Below, in pieces: positions 56,073-64,000 of a stretch of DNA of 64,000 nucleotides. The notes beneath the pieces are model-generated. The model was not told the DNA's origin and searched no databases. It worked only from the letters and a program-made list of their open reading frames with translations. The position numbers and the translations under genes are program-made. Source of the DNA: JAFGJQ01 sp052034525 (GTDB lineage Bacteria; Planctomycetota; Phycisphaerae; UBA1845); contig JBPOIK010000028.1 of the NCBI GenBank assembly GCA_052034525.1, positions 25,279 to 89,278 on the forward strand, given 5' to 3'. Position 1 is the stretch's first letter, and every line of letters starts with the position of its first letter.

Positions 56073-56383
56073 TGTCTCTGCGAACGTCCGGAAGAGCCCT
56101 GAATCCGAGCAGCCGACCGCATAGCGTGCCCGCTTTCGGCCAGACCAGTATCTAACACGTTAGTACACCGTACGTTATACAACAGACACGTTCGCCGCAG
56201 CGACGTAGATCTCATTATACCGTGAATCGGTGCGCATGCCATCCTCCCCGGAAAATCACAGCTTGTCCGCGCTGCGGGCAGGCGGGCGCGAACTGTCCAG
56301 AGAGGCAGGCTGTATGCCGGCTGGGTGGCCGGAGCTGATGCGTTTTTTGTGCCCGAGCCGACCTAGGAGTATCAGGTTGCTTG
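56073..56383. other. Divergent dnaA/top6B region, candidate replication origin
   Basis: This 311-base stretch separates leftward dnaA from rightward top6B. It contains an AT-richer segment (56140-56220) with TAACACGTTA, GTACACCGTAC and TACGTTATAC motifs and the dnaA promoter. I find no perfect TTATCCACA box; TTATACAAC at 56175-56183 is the best partial. The gene directions change here from minus to plus, as expected at an origin. Confidence 0.4.
56214..56242 (-). promoter_or_regulatory. Promoter of dnaA
   Basis: On the minus strand ATGGCA (56237-56242), a 17-base spacer, and a perfect TATAAT (56214-56219). A second -10-like TATAAC lies at 56174-56179. The leader would be about 135 bases. Confidence 0.5.
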
Positions 56384-58381
56384 ATGGAACGCTCCGCGCC
56401 GCTACGATGGCGGCCAACGGAGGACATGCGGAGAAGGATACTGGCCAGGACGGCAGCTATGAGGCAGACTGGAGCGTCGCGCCCGTCGGCCGGGGAAGCC
56501 CAACTGATTCTCCCGTTTTCAGACGGCCGGCCGGGGTCATCCCCAACGAAAACTGTGAAAAAAAGCTCAAAACCCCAAACGAGGGCGGCTGCGGCACGCC
56601 CGAAGCGAAAACGCGGACTGTCGGCCGAGGACATGGCCCAGCAGCAGCGGGAGATTTCCGTTTCGGAGTTCTTCGCGAAAAACCGCCATCTGCTCGGATT
56701 TGACAACAAGCGCAAAGCGATGCTGACCACCGTGAAAGAGGCGGTGGACAACAGCCTCGATGCCTGCGAAGAGGCCGGCATTCTTCCGGACATCCGGGTT
56801 GAACTGAGCCAGATTGCGGACGATCGCTTCCGTGTGTGCGTTCACGATAACGGCCCCGGAATCGTGAAGCAGCAGATCCCCAACATTTTCGGAAAGCTGC
56901 TTTATGGTTCGAAATTCCATAGACTTAAGATGGCACGGGGACAGCAGGGGATCGGTATCAGCGCCGCCGGCATGTACGGGCTGCTGACCACGGGCAAGCC
57001 CGTCAGCATCATCAGCCGGATTCCGGGCAAAAAGGACGCCCACCACTACAAACTGGCCATCGACACCAAGAAGAACAAGCCGGACATCATTCATGATGAG
57101 ACGGTGGAAGTGGATTGGCCGCACGGGACTCGTGTCGAGATCGACCTGGAGGCCAGCTACACCAAGGGCCGTCAGAGCGTGGACGAGTACATCGAGCAGA
57201 CGGCCATCGCCAATCCCCACGGGAGTTTTGTGTACCAACTGCCCACCGGCGAGGTTCGCGAATACGCGCGCACCGTGCATGATTTGCCGCCCGCTCCCCG
57301 CGAGATCAGGCCGCATCCGTACGGCATCGAGCTGGGCACGCTGATGAAGATGCTCAAGGAAACGCAATGTCAGCAGGTGGGGGCGTTTCTCCAGGCGGAG
57401 TTCTCGCGGGTCAGCCCGACGATCTCCCGGACCGTCTGTCAGACCGCGGGCGTCACGCCGCGCACGTGGGTCAAAGCGATCGACCCTCCGACCGCCGAGA
57501 AGCTCTACCATGCCCTCCAGAACACGCGCATCATGGCGCCGGCCACCAACTGCCTGGTCCCCATCGGGGCGGAGGCGATCCTGGCCGGTCTGCTCAAGGG
57601 CATCAAGGCGGAGTTCTACACCGCAACCACCCGGCCGCCGACCGTTTACCGCGGCAATCCGTTTCAGATCGAGGTGGGAATCGCGTACGGCGGCGAACTC
57701 GGCGGCGACTGGCTGCGCGGCGACCGGAATAACGGCGATGCGGCCGAGCCGCCGGAGACCCGCGTGCTTCGGTTCGCCAACCGGGTTCCGCTGCTGTACC
57801 AGCAGAGCGGGTGCAGCATGTACCGCTCCGTGGTCGAGACCGGCTGGAACAAGTATGGCCTGTCTCAATCGCGCGGCTCGCTGCCGGCGGCCCCGATGGT
57901 CGTGCTGGTGCATATGGCCAGCGTGTGGGTGCCGTTCACCTCGGAGTCGAAGGAAGCGATCGCCGACTACGACGAGATCCGCAAGGAGATCAAGCTGGCC
58001 ATCGCCGAGTGCGGGCGTCGGCTGGGCGTGTTGTTGAAGCGGAAGCGGACGAAGGTGGCGTACGCCCGCCGGCGCGACGTGTTCACGCGCTATATTGATG
58101 AGGTGGTCAATGCCGTTGGCGATATGACGCGCGTGAACCGTGCGAGTTTCCGCGGGAACCTGATGAGAATGTCGGAGCGTTATACGGCCGCGGCGGACAT
58201 GGATTTTGACGATCACGGGAACGTCGTTCACAAATCCAGCGAGCCGGGTCTGGCGGACACGATCGTGGTCGACCGCGGCGTTGACGGTGGGCCCGACGAA
58301 CCGGCGCAGGGCAGTCTGTTTGAGCCGGAGACGCCTCCGCCGGCGGCGAGGAAGCCCGCCCGTCCGCGGCGCAGAAAGTAG
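56384..58381 (+). CDS. top6B: DNA topoisomerase VI subunit B
   Basis: The protein has up to 665 residues. The GHKL ATPase core starts at EISVSEFFAKNRHLLGFDN (about residue 91): N-box VKEAVDNSLDACEEAG, DNGPGIV, and the G2 segment RGQQGIGISAAGM. The helix-two-turn-helix region, the transducer (about 310-560, with the ILAGLLKGIKAEFYTATTRPP block) and a C-terminal Pro/Arg-rich tail (PPAARKPARPRRRK) follow. The first 85-90 residues are a basic, low-complexity extension; a later start is possible (ATG at 56633). It forms the ATP gate of the type IIB enzyme. The gene is followed by top6A after 30 bases, and both have bacterial codon use like their neighbours. Confidence 0.92.
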   Translation: MERSAPLRWRPTEDMRRRILARTAAMRQTGASRPSAGEAQLILPFSDGRPGSSPTKTVKKSSKPQTRAAAARPKRKRGLSAEDMAQQQREISVSEFFAKNRHLLGFDNKRKAMLTTVKEAVDNSLDACEEAGILPDIRVELSQIADDRFRVCVHDNGPGIVKQQIPNIFGKLLYGSKFHRLKMARGQQGIGISAAGMYGLLTTGKPVSIISRIPGKKDAHHYKLAIDTKKNKPDIIHDETVEVDWPHGTRVEIDLEASYTKGRQSVDEYIEQTAIANPHGSFVYQLPTGEVREYARTVHDLPPAPREIRPHPYGIELGTLMKMLKETQCQQVGAFLQAEFSRVSPTISRTVCQTAGVTPRTWVKAIDPPTAEKLYHALQNTRIMAPATNCLVPIGAEAILAGLLKGIKAEFYTATTRPPTVYRGNPFQIEVGIAYGGELGGDWLRGDRNNGDAAEPPETRVLRFANRVPLLYQQSGCSMYRSVVETGWNKYGLSQSRGSLPAAPMVVLVHMASVWVPFTSESKEAIADYDEIRKEIKLAIAECGRRLGVLLKRKRTKVAYARRRDVFTRYIDEVVNAVGDMTRVNRASFRGNLMRMSERYTAAADMDFDDHGNVVHKSSEPGLADTIVVDRGVDGGPDEPAQGSLFEPETPPPAARKPARPRRRK

Positions 58382-58411
58382 GGTCCGTCGAGCGGACCAG
58401 AGCACATACAA

Positions 58412-59575
58412 ATGTCGAAAACAACCAAGAAATCCCGGGATTCCGCAGCGTCGGCCAGGCCGTCGTCTCGCCGTGCCAGGCGCGACGGACAGGCCACACA
58501 GGCCAAGCTTGCCGGGCTCGCCAACGCCATCGTCGCCCAGGCGGAGAAGGACAAAGACCCGTTTGTGGACATTCCGATCCGCGCCCTGAGTAACGTCAGC
58601 TTTAATGAGAAGACCCGCTATATCGAGATGGGCGACAAGACCCAGCGGCGCAACTTCTTCAACTACGGCCAGGCCAAGCGGTTCATGCAGACCATGCTGG
58701 TGGCCTCCAAGTGCAAGCAACTGGTGGACGAAGACAAGACGGCCAGCATCCGTCAGATTTACTACCTCTCCAAGCACACCATCAAGGGCACCAGCGAAAA
58801 GACCTTTGACGACCAGGACGAGTCCGACCCGATCCTGGAGGATCTGGAGGTGGCTCTGGACTCCCTGCGCGAAGAGCTGCATATCTTCGCCAGCAACCGC
58901 GGCAATCTGGTCGGCCCGATCACGCTGGTGGACTCGGGCAACGAGCTGGACTGCACCCGCATGGGCTCGGCCGGGTACGCCGTGCCCAGTATCGTCGAGC
59001 CCGACGTCATCCAGTTCAAGAAATGCCGCGCGAAGTACGTTCTGCACGTCGAAAAAGACACGGTGTGGCGCCGCTTCTACGAGGATCGCTTCTGGGAGAA
59101 GCACAACTGTATCGTTTCGCACGGGGCCGGCCAGCCGACGCGCGGCATGCGCCGGCTGCTTCATCGCATGCACAACGAGCTGAAGCTGCCGGTGTACGTG
59201 CTGCTCGACTGCGACCCCTGGGGGTACTATATCTATTCCGTCATCAAGCAGGGGTCGATCAATCTGGCCTATGAGTCGCGGCGGATGGCCGTGCCGGATG
59301 CGGTGTTCATCGGGGTCTCCGCATTCGATTACGAGCGATACGAACTGAGCGACGACGTGAAGCTGGCCCTGGACAGCGCCGACGTGAAACGCTGCAAGCA
59401 GATTCTCGCGTACCCGTGGTTCGAGGGCAAACGCCCCTGGGAGAAGGAAATCAAGAAGCTCATCCGCAACGGCTTCAAGATGGAAGTCGAGGCCCTGTGC
59501 AACAAGTCGCTCGGTTTCGTCACCGAAGAATATGTGCCGGCCAAGCTGAAGGACAAAAAGCAGTGGCTGGATTAG
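58412..59575 (+). CDS. top6A: DNA topoisomerase VI subunit A (Spo11-like)
   Basis: The protein has 387 residues. The catalytic Tyr sits in SIRQIYYLSKHTIKGT (winged-helix domain, 5Y-CAP), and the Toprim domain has VEKDTVWRRF (catalytic Glu) and LLDCDPWGYYIYSV (Asp pair). C-terminus contains FEGKRPWEKEIKKLIRNGFKMEVEAL, as in archaeal Top6A. It makes double-strand breaks with two-base overhangs for decatenation and relaxation. The N-terminal 45 residues are a Ser/Arg/Lys-rich extension. It is co-transcribed with top6B. Confidence 0.93.
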   Translation: MSKTTKKSRDSAASARPSSRRARRDGQATQAKLAGLANAIVAQAEKDKDPFVDIPIRALSNVSFNEKTRYIEMGDKTQRRNFFNYGQAKRFMQTMLVASKCKQLVDEDKTASIRQIYYLSKHTIKGTSEKTFDDQDESDPILEDLEVALDSLREELHIFASNRGNLVGPITLVDSGNELDCTRMGSAGYAVPSIVEPDVIQFKKCRAKYVLHVEKDTVWRRFYEDRFWEKHNCIVSHGAGQPTRGMRRLLHRMHNELKLPVYVLLDCDPWGYYIYSVIKQGSINLAYESRRMAVPDAVFIGVSAFDYERYELSDDVKLALDSADVKRCKQILAYPWFEGKRPWEKEIKKLIRNGFKMEVEALCNKSLGFVTEEYVPAKLKDKKQWLD

Positions 59576-59623
59576 TGTGCGCGGTCCGGTTGCGTGCGGC
59601 CGGTGCCCGCGCCGGCACGAGCC

Positions 59624-61318
59624 TCATTCTGCGCGCGTGCGCCTTTGTTCCGGCGCCGCTTCTTCCGGCCCGTATTTCGCCGCGACCGGCAACCGCCGGC
59701 CGGCGCCAAACGCATGACTGGTCACCCTCAGGCCCACCGCCGCCTGCTTCCGCTTGTATTCGCTGACGTTCACCTTGCGGATCACGTCGTTCACAACAGC
59801 CGGTTCGAAGCCGCGGGCGACGATCTCGCGGACGGATCGCTCCTCCTGGACGTACAGCCGCAGGATGGCGTCCAGCAGGTCATACGGCGGCAGGCTGTCC
59901 TGGTCCGTCTGGTTCGGCCGAAGCTCCGCCGACGGCGGCTTGGCGATGGTGTTGGTCGGTATGAGTTCGCGGTCGGCCGAGCGGTTGATGTGGTCGGCCA
60001 GGTCGTACACCATCGTCTTGGGCACGTCGGAAAGGACGGCCAGTCCGCCGCACATGTCGCCGTAGAGGGTGCAGTAGCCCACCGCCAGCTCGCTTTTGTT
60101 GCTGGCGGTCAGCAGCAGCCAGCCGAACTTGTTGGACAGCGACATCAGCACGATGCCCCGGACGCGGGCCTGGATGTTCTCTTCCGTCTCATCCGCGGCC
60201 CGGTGGGCGAAATGGGGCCGCAGTTCCGATTCGACCGCCGCGTGCATTCGCTCGATCGGAATCACCCGGTGGTCCACACCCAGGTTCCGCGCCAGATCCG
60301 CCGCGTCGGACAGGCTGTGGTCGCTGCTGAATCGCGACGGCAGGGCCACGGTGTGAACGCGGCCGGGCCCCAAGGCGGCCGAGGCGATGACGGCCACCAC
60401 GGCGGAGTCGAGCCCGCCGGACAGCCCGATCACCACCTCCGAGAATCCGCACTTGCGGACGTAGTCGCGGGTGCCCATGACCAGGGCCTCATAAACATCA
60501 GCGACGGGTTGTGGGTATGCGTGAATCGGCCCCGGCGAGCGGCGGCCCAGGTCCGCGATCAGGAGGGTTTCTTCGAAGGCTTTGGCCTGTGCGAGCAGTG
60601 TGCCATCGGCGGTCAGCACGATGCTCGCCCCGTCGAACAGAAGATCGTCGTTGCCGCCCACCTGATTGACGCAGACCAGCGGGAGGCCGTGCCGAACGAC
60701 TTGGCGTCGAAACAGAGACAGACGTTGCGTCTGCTTGCCCGCGCAGAACGGCGAGGCCGACAGGTTCACCAGCAGTTCGGCGCCCGCCTCGACAAGGGCG
60801 CAAATGGGGTCGGCGTCATACGGACGTTGGCCGTCGGGTTGCTCTTCATTCCACAGGTCTTCGCAGATGCTCACGCCAACCGAGATCTCCCGCCCGCCCG
60901 CCGGGACGCGGGTCACCGACATGTCCGGATACGGCTGAAAGTATCGCGGTTCATCGAAGACGTCGTAGGCCGGCAGGAGGTGTTTGCCGTGGTTGGACAC
61001 AATTCGCCCTTGACGGCAGACGGCGGCGGCGTTCCAGAGGGGTTTGCCTCCGGCCGCCTCGTTGGGCCGGGCGTAGCCGACCACCACGGTGGTGTTGCCG
61101 CTGTGTGCGGCGATTTCCTCTACCGCGACCACGTTCGCGCGGATGAGCGAATCTTGCAGCAGCAGATCGCGGGGCGGATAGCCCGGCACGGACAGTTCGG
61201 GAAATACCACCATGTCCGCGCCCTGCTGCTCCGCGTCACGCATGAACCGCAGAATCTTGCGGCTGTTTCCGTGGATGTCGCCCACCACCGGGTTGGTCTG
61301 GGCCAGGGCCACCTTCAT
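59624..61318 (-). CDS. nadE: Glutamine-dependent NAD+ synthetase
   Basis: The protein has 564 residues. N-terminal glutaminase (nitrilase fold) with Glu in VVFPELSVPGYPPRDLLL, Lys in NHGKHLLPAYDVF and Cys in GVSICEDLWNEEQ. C-terminal synthetase with the PP-loop VIGLSGGLDSAVVAVIA, LLTASNKSELAVGYCTLYGD, and PPSAELRPNQTDQDSLPPY. It amidates deamido-NAD using Gln and ATP, the last step of NAD synthesis. It converges with top6A across 48 bases. Confidence 0.94.
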   Translation of the reverse strand: MKVALAQTNPVVGDIHGNSRKILRFMRDAEQQGADMVVFPELSVPGYPPRDLLLQDSLIRANVVAVEEIAAHSGNTTVVVGYARPNEAAGGKPLWNAAAVCRQGRIVSNHGKHLLPAYDVFDEPRYFQPYPDMSVTRVPAGGREISVGVSICEDLWNEEQPDGQRPYDADPICALVEAGAELLVNLSASPFCAGKQTQRLSLFRRQVVRHGLPLVCVNQVGGNDDLLFDGASIVLTADGTLLAQAKAFEETLLIADLGRRSPGPIHAYPQPVADVYEALVMGTRDYVRKCGFSEVVIGLSGGLDSAVVAVIASAALGPGRVHTVALPSRFSSDHSLSDAADLARNLGVDHRVIPIERMHAAVESELRPHFAHRAADETEENIQARVRGIVLMSLSNKFGWLLLTASNKSELAVGYCTLYGDMCGGLAVLSDVPKTMVYDLADHINRSADRELIPTNTIAKPPSAELRPNQTDQDSLPPYDLLDAILRLYVQEERSVREIVARGFEPAVVNDVIRKVNVSEYKRKQAAVGLRVTSHAFGAGRRLPVAAKYGPEEAAPEQRRTRAE

Positions 61319-62158
61319 GGTTCGTCGTCCAGCGCCTGTTGCGGCGCGGAGATTCTACGCCCAAGAGCCGTTGGTGGACATGATGACCGGCAAGCGCCCC
61401 GGCGGCAAACGCCGGCGCATAAGAAAGGCCAACGGCGTCCTTCCATTGTTCGGGCCGGAGAGGGGATTGCAGAGGAAGGACGTTGTTGCCGTTGGCCCTG
61501 CCTTTGGATCATTTGCGTCCCGGCACGGCCGGGAACGATTCTCTCGATGTCTCCACCACCATCATAGTCTGAGACGGGGGGAAAAGTCAGGTGAGAATCT
61601 TCCCCACGTCCGGCGGTTGTCCCGATCGGCCCGGACTGGCCGGGGTCGCCTCTGCCGTTGGCTGCCTGGATGGAGTCCCGACCAGGCGGATGTCTGGCTG
61701 ACGCCTGAGCCGACGCAGGACTGGGCCAATCCAACCGGCCTTGCGTGTTGGCTGTAGCATTTGTCGTGCCGATTCGGCTCCGCTTGCCCGGCATCTTGTG
61801 GGGGCCGTTTCCGAGGCGAAATCGCTCCGACGCGCGCCGGGTCAGCGTTTGAGCAGGGCTAATTCATGAGGTATTTCTCGTAGTCAGATGCGAAATGTTC
61901 AACGAGGGGGGCGCTGCGCAATGGGGCGCAAAATGGAGGACCCGAGCTCGCCGTTACTCGGGTCCTCGTTTCAGGCTGTTCGCTCTTTCGAGCAAAGACC
62001 CACAGCCTCTGCGACGATCATCGACGGCGGGACAGGTCACCTTTAGCTGCGCTCTTGGGGCTGCGGCGGATGGGCCGGCGGTCGTGCGGGTCGTTTGTCG
62101 GGCCGGTTATCGGGCGTATCGCAAACCCGACGCATTTGGGCTACCTTCTGGGGTCATT
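61319..62158. other. 840-base stretch without recognised gene
   Basis: It lies between nadE (leftward) and an O-antigen ligase-like gene (rightward). Open frames up to about 160 codons on both strands look random: no start signals and odd composition (for example a 125-residue frame beginning at 61380 and rich in Arg). From about 61930 to 62030 the sequence can fold into two strong hairpins (see separate entries). A small RNA or a structured leader is possible; I cannot name a family. Confidence 0.45.
61936..61967. terminator. Strong 11-bp hairpin, possible terminator
   Basis: GAGGACCCGAG (61936-61946) pairs perfectly with CTCGGGTCCTC (61957-61967) across a ten-base loop. GTTTC follows on the plus strand and CATTTT on the minus strand, so the T runs are short. 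No protein gene ends near it on either strand, so if it is a terminator it would end a non-coding RNA. Confidence 0.4.
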
Positions 62159-64000
62159 GTGGCGCCGGTATTGGAATCCATCGCGTTGTTTGTCCTTCTG
62201 GTCGTCGTCGGTCTGCGCCCGTTGATCGCCGAGACCTACGACACGGTCGGCTCGCTCGTGACCTGTCCGGGCGCGGAACTGTTGGAGCCTCTGCCGATCC
62301 GGACCCTCGTGGTGGACTGCCTCATTCTGGCCGGCTTCGTTCTGTGGCTGGCAGCTCGGGCGATTCGTTCGCACGTCAAATACCGGCGAACGGGGCTGGA
62401 GTGGGGGTTCCTGCTGGTTGCGATCGCGGCGGTTGTGTCGTGCGTTTTTGCCGGCAACAAGCGATTGGCCGTCAACGCTACCGTGGACTGGCTGGCGATG
62501 CCGGTGCTGGCCATCACCCTGACGCAGCTTGTGCGTCGCGCCTGGCAGGTGCGGCTGACCCTCTGTGTGGTGTTGGCGTCCGCCGTGGCCAACGCCGGGC
62601 AATGCCTTGAGCAGAAGCTGTTCAGCTTTGAGGAAACCAGGCGACTTTATTTCGAACACCGCCAGGAGATATGGGAACGACAGGGCGTTTCGCTGGATTC
62701 GCCGCAAGTGGAGGCATACGAGCGTCGTCTGGAGGCCCGGGAAGCCAGCGGGTACACCTGGCACAGCAACGTGGCCGGTGCGTACCTGGTGCTGACGGCG
62801 ATCGCGGGTCTGGGCCTGGCAATCGGCAAATGGTACGGTTCGGCCGGCTCGGCGAAGGCGGGAGCACTCGCCCAGTCGGATGCGCCGGTCGGCAGGCAGC
62901 GTCGGCCGGACCGTGCGGAGCTTCCCGGTGGCCCCGCCGCGCCGCCTGTGGATCGACTTTTTCGGAAAGCTTTTGCGGTCACCACAGGGGTGCTTGCCTT
63001 GGGCGTGCTGGCGGTTTCAGGCACGACTGGAAGTCTGGGTGCGTTTTCGGCGGCCGCCATTGTGGCGGTGCTGGGTATCGCGTTCGCGTTGTCGAAGCGC
63101 TGGATTCAGCGGCATCGGCGGCTCGTGTTCGGATTGGGGTGGTCTTGCGTATTGGGCGCGCTGGCGGCGGTGGTAACGCACGGCGTGGTTCGCGGCACGC
63201 TGCCCGGGGCCTCGTTGAGTTTTCGTTGGCAGTACTGGACGGCCAGTGCACGGATGATCGCCGATCACCCGTTGACGGGCGTCGGGATGGAGAACTTCGG
63301 CCGGCACTACGTGAGGTACAAGCCCATCGAGAGTCCGGAAGAAGTGAAGAATCCGCACAACTTTCTGGTTTCGGCCGCGGCGGACTGGGGGTTGCCCGGA
63401 CTGGCCGGCGTGATGGCGATGCTGGTAGGCGGATCGTGGGTGCTGACCCGTCCGGCTCAGTTTGACGATCGGCCTCCGCGGTTGCTCGGCGACCCGAGCG
63501 AGCAGGTCATGCCCGCCGGTCGTCCCGTGGCCTGGGGGCTGCTGTTGATTCTGGGTATTTTCGGTCCGCGGCTGTTCCTGTTGGGGACTTCCGAAGTTCC
63601 GTATCTTCTCTACAACACCGAGTTTGCTCTGCTGCTGTGGGCTCCCGCATTTCTCGTGACGGCGCTGGAGACGAATGATTTTGTCCGATTCCGGGATGAG
63701 CCCCTGCCGCGATTGCCGCTGCTGCTGAATTGTGCGCTGCTGGCGTTTCTGATCTCCGATCTGGTGAACTTCTCCTTGCTCGTGCCGTCGACGATGACGA
63801 CGTTTTTCGCCCTGGTGGGGCTGGCGGCGGCGGTGCGGGCGCCGATCGTGCCCCGGACAACATCGTCGGCCGCAGTCCGATGGACGCCGGCAGTTGCGGG
63901 TGTGGTTGGGGTTGCGGCGGTCGGGGGGTTCGTGGTTCGTCCGGTGCTGCGTGCGAACGGGCTCCTGGTGGAGGCTCGGCAGAGTTTGCCGATGATTCCG
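62159..64000 (+). CDS. O-antigen ligase / polymerase-like membrane protein (partial)
   Basis: The frame is open from the GTG at 62159 (GGGG five bases upstream) to the right edge, at least 614 codons. At least eleven hydrophobic segments are seen, starting with LESIALFVLLVVVGLRPLI. A periplasmic loop near the middle contains SGYTWHSNVAGAYLVL, and the later ADHPLTGVGMENFGRHY with NPHNFLVSAAADWGLPGLAG is typical of the Wzy_C/WaaL ligase family. It probably ligates or polymerises glycan chains on the outer surface of the inner membrane. The C-terminal soluble part, often with TPR repeats in this phylum, is cut off. Confidence 0.8.
   Translation, partial: MAPVLESIALFVLLVVVGLRPLIAETYDTVGSLVTCPGAELLEPLPIRTLVVDCLILAGFVLWLAARAIRSHVKYRRTGLEWGFLLVAIAAVVSCVFAGNKRLAVNATVDWLAMPVLAITLTQLVRRAWQVRLTLCVVLASAVANAGQCLEQKLFSFEETRRLYFEHRQEIWERQGVSLDSPQVEAYERRLEAREASGYTWHSNVAGAYLVLTAIAGLGLAIGKWYGSAGSAKAGALAQSDAPVGRQRRPDRAELPGGPAAPPVDRLFRKAFAVTTGVLALGVLAVSGTTGSLGAFSAAAIVAVLGIAFALSKRWIQRHRRLVFGLGWSCVLGALAAVVTHGVVRGTLPGASLSFRWQYWTASARMIADHPLTGVGMENFGRHYVRYKPIESPEEVKNPHNFLVSAAADWGLPGLAGVMAMLVGGSWVLTRPAQFDDRPPRLLGDPSEQVMPAGRPVAWGLLLILGIFGPRLFLLGTSEVPYLLYNTEFALLLWAPAFLVTALETNDFVRFRDEPLPRLPLLLNCALLAFLISDLVNFSLLVPSTMTTFFALVGLAAAVRAPIVPRTTSSAAVRWTPAVAGVVGVAAVGGFVVRPVLRANGLLVEARQSLPMIP

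Noticed and set aside
61380..61757. 125-residue open frame on the plus strand
   Set aside because: No ribosome-binding site, Arg/Gly-rich composition as expected from GC-rich non-coding DNA, and no recognisable motif.
61980..62050. Cyclic-di-GMP (GEMM-I) riboswitch, because of GAGCAAAGACCC
   Set aside because: The core GCAAAGCC and the later GGTAGCCGGGTTACC-like half are not present in the right order or spacing.

Overview
The window looks like a chromosomal segment from a GC-rich, Gram-negative, probably anaerobic member of the Planctomycetota, most likely Phycisphaerae-like. This is inference; there is no rRNA marker here. Support comes from an outer-membrane toolkit (bamA, lolD/lolC-type ABC exporter, lipoproteins), a dnaA-dnaN-DUF721-gyrB replication block, a bacterial topoisomerase VI, a bacterial histone, prepilin-like proteins, LL-diaminopimelate aminotransferase, and an 'orange protein' type iron-sulfur/MinD operon otherwise known from strict anaerobes. 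Coding density is high, almost all genes are intact, and I found no insertion sequence, CRISPR array, rRNA or tRNA.

Layout. 1-4.6 kb: the start of a divergently transcribed sigma-54 activator (PAS domain, cut by the window edge) faces a tight seven-gene operon. The operon encodes a NifX-like protein, a DUF5320 protein, a Gly/Arg-rich ferredoxin, a small Cys protein, a membrane protein and two MinD/Mrp-type ATPases with ferredoxin insertions. 4.6-11.5 kb: a secreted protein, a lipoprotein of the CsgG/TolB-like type, an HI0933-family flavoprotein, a BshB1-like deacetylase, an unknown protein and an M17 aminopeptidase. 11.6-19.6 kb (minus strand): PEP carboxykinase, two class I aminotransferases (one dapL), a methyltransferase, a Nif3 protein, pabC and a pabB broken by an internal deletion. 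19.7-22.4 kb: an SH3 protein, a 61-residue lipoprotein and gpsA. 22.6-25.6 kb: bacterioferritin, an OFA-type MFS transporter and rsmH.

25.7-36.5 kb (minus strand) is a carbohydrate-use block: a large secreted six-hairpin type glycosidase of unknown family, a GH2 beta-galactosidase carrying an inserted LamG-like domain, an aldose 1-epimerase and a sodium:sugar symporter. Together they could liberate, hydrolyse, mutarotate and import galactosides. 37-42.8 kb: a bacterial histone with its own good promoter, a membrane-anchored Cys-rich protein, a prepilin-like protein, a TIGR03960-type radical SAM protein behind an inverted repeat, a metzincin lipoprotein and a surface protein. 42.8-56.1 kb (minus strand): bamA, lolD, lolC/E, lysS, an AcpH-like protein, gyrB, a DciA-like DUF721 protein, dnaN and dnaA. 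From 56.4 kb the plus strand carries top6B and top6A. nadE follows on the minus strand, then an 840-base non-coding stretch with a strong hairpin, and finally an O-antigen ligase-like gene cut by the right edge.

The most interesting parts are topoisomerase VI divergently adjacent to dnaA in a bacterium that also has gyrase, a bacterial histone 20 kb away, the ORP-like operon with a second ATPase carrying three Cys clusters, and the broken pabB in an otherwise intact folate operon. The strand switch at about 56.1-56.4 kb is a reasonable candidate for the replication origin, although I see no consensus DnaA-box cluster.
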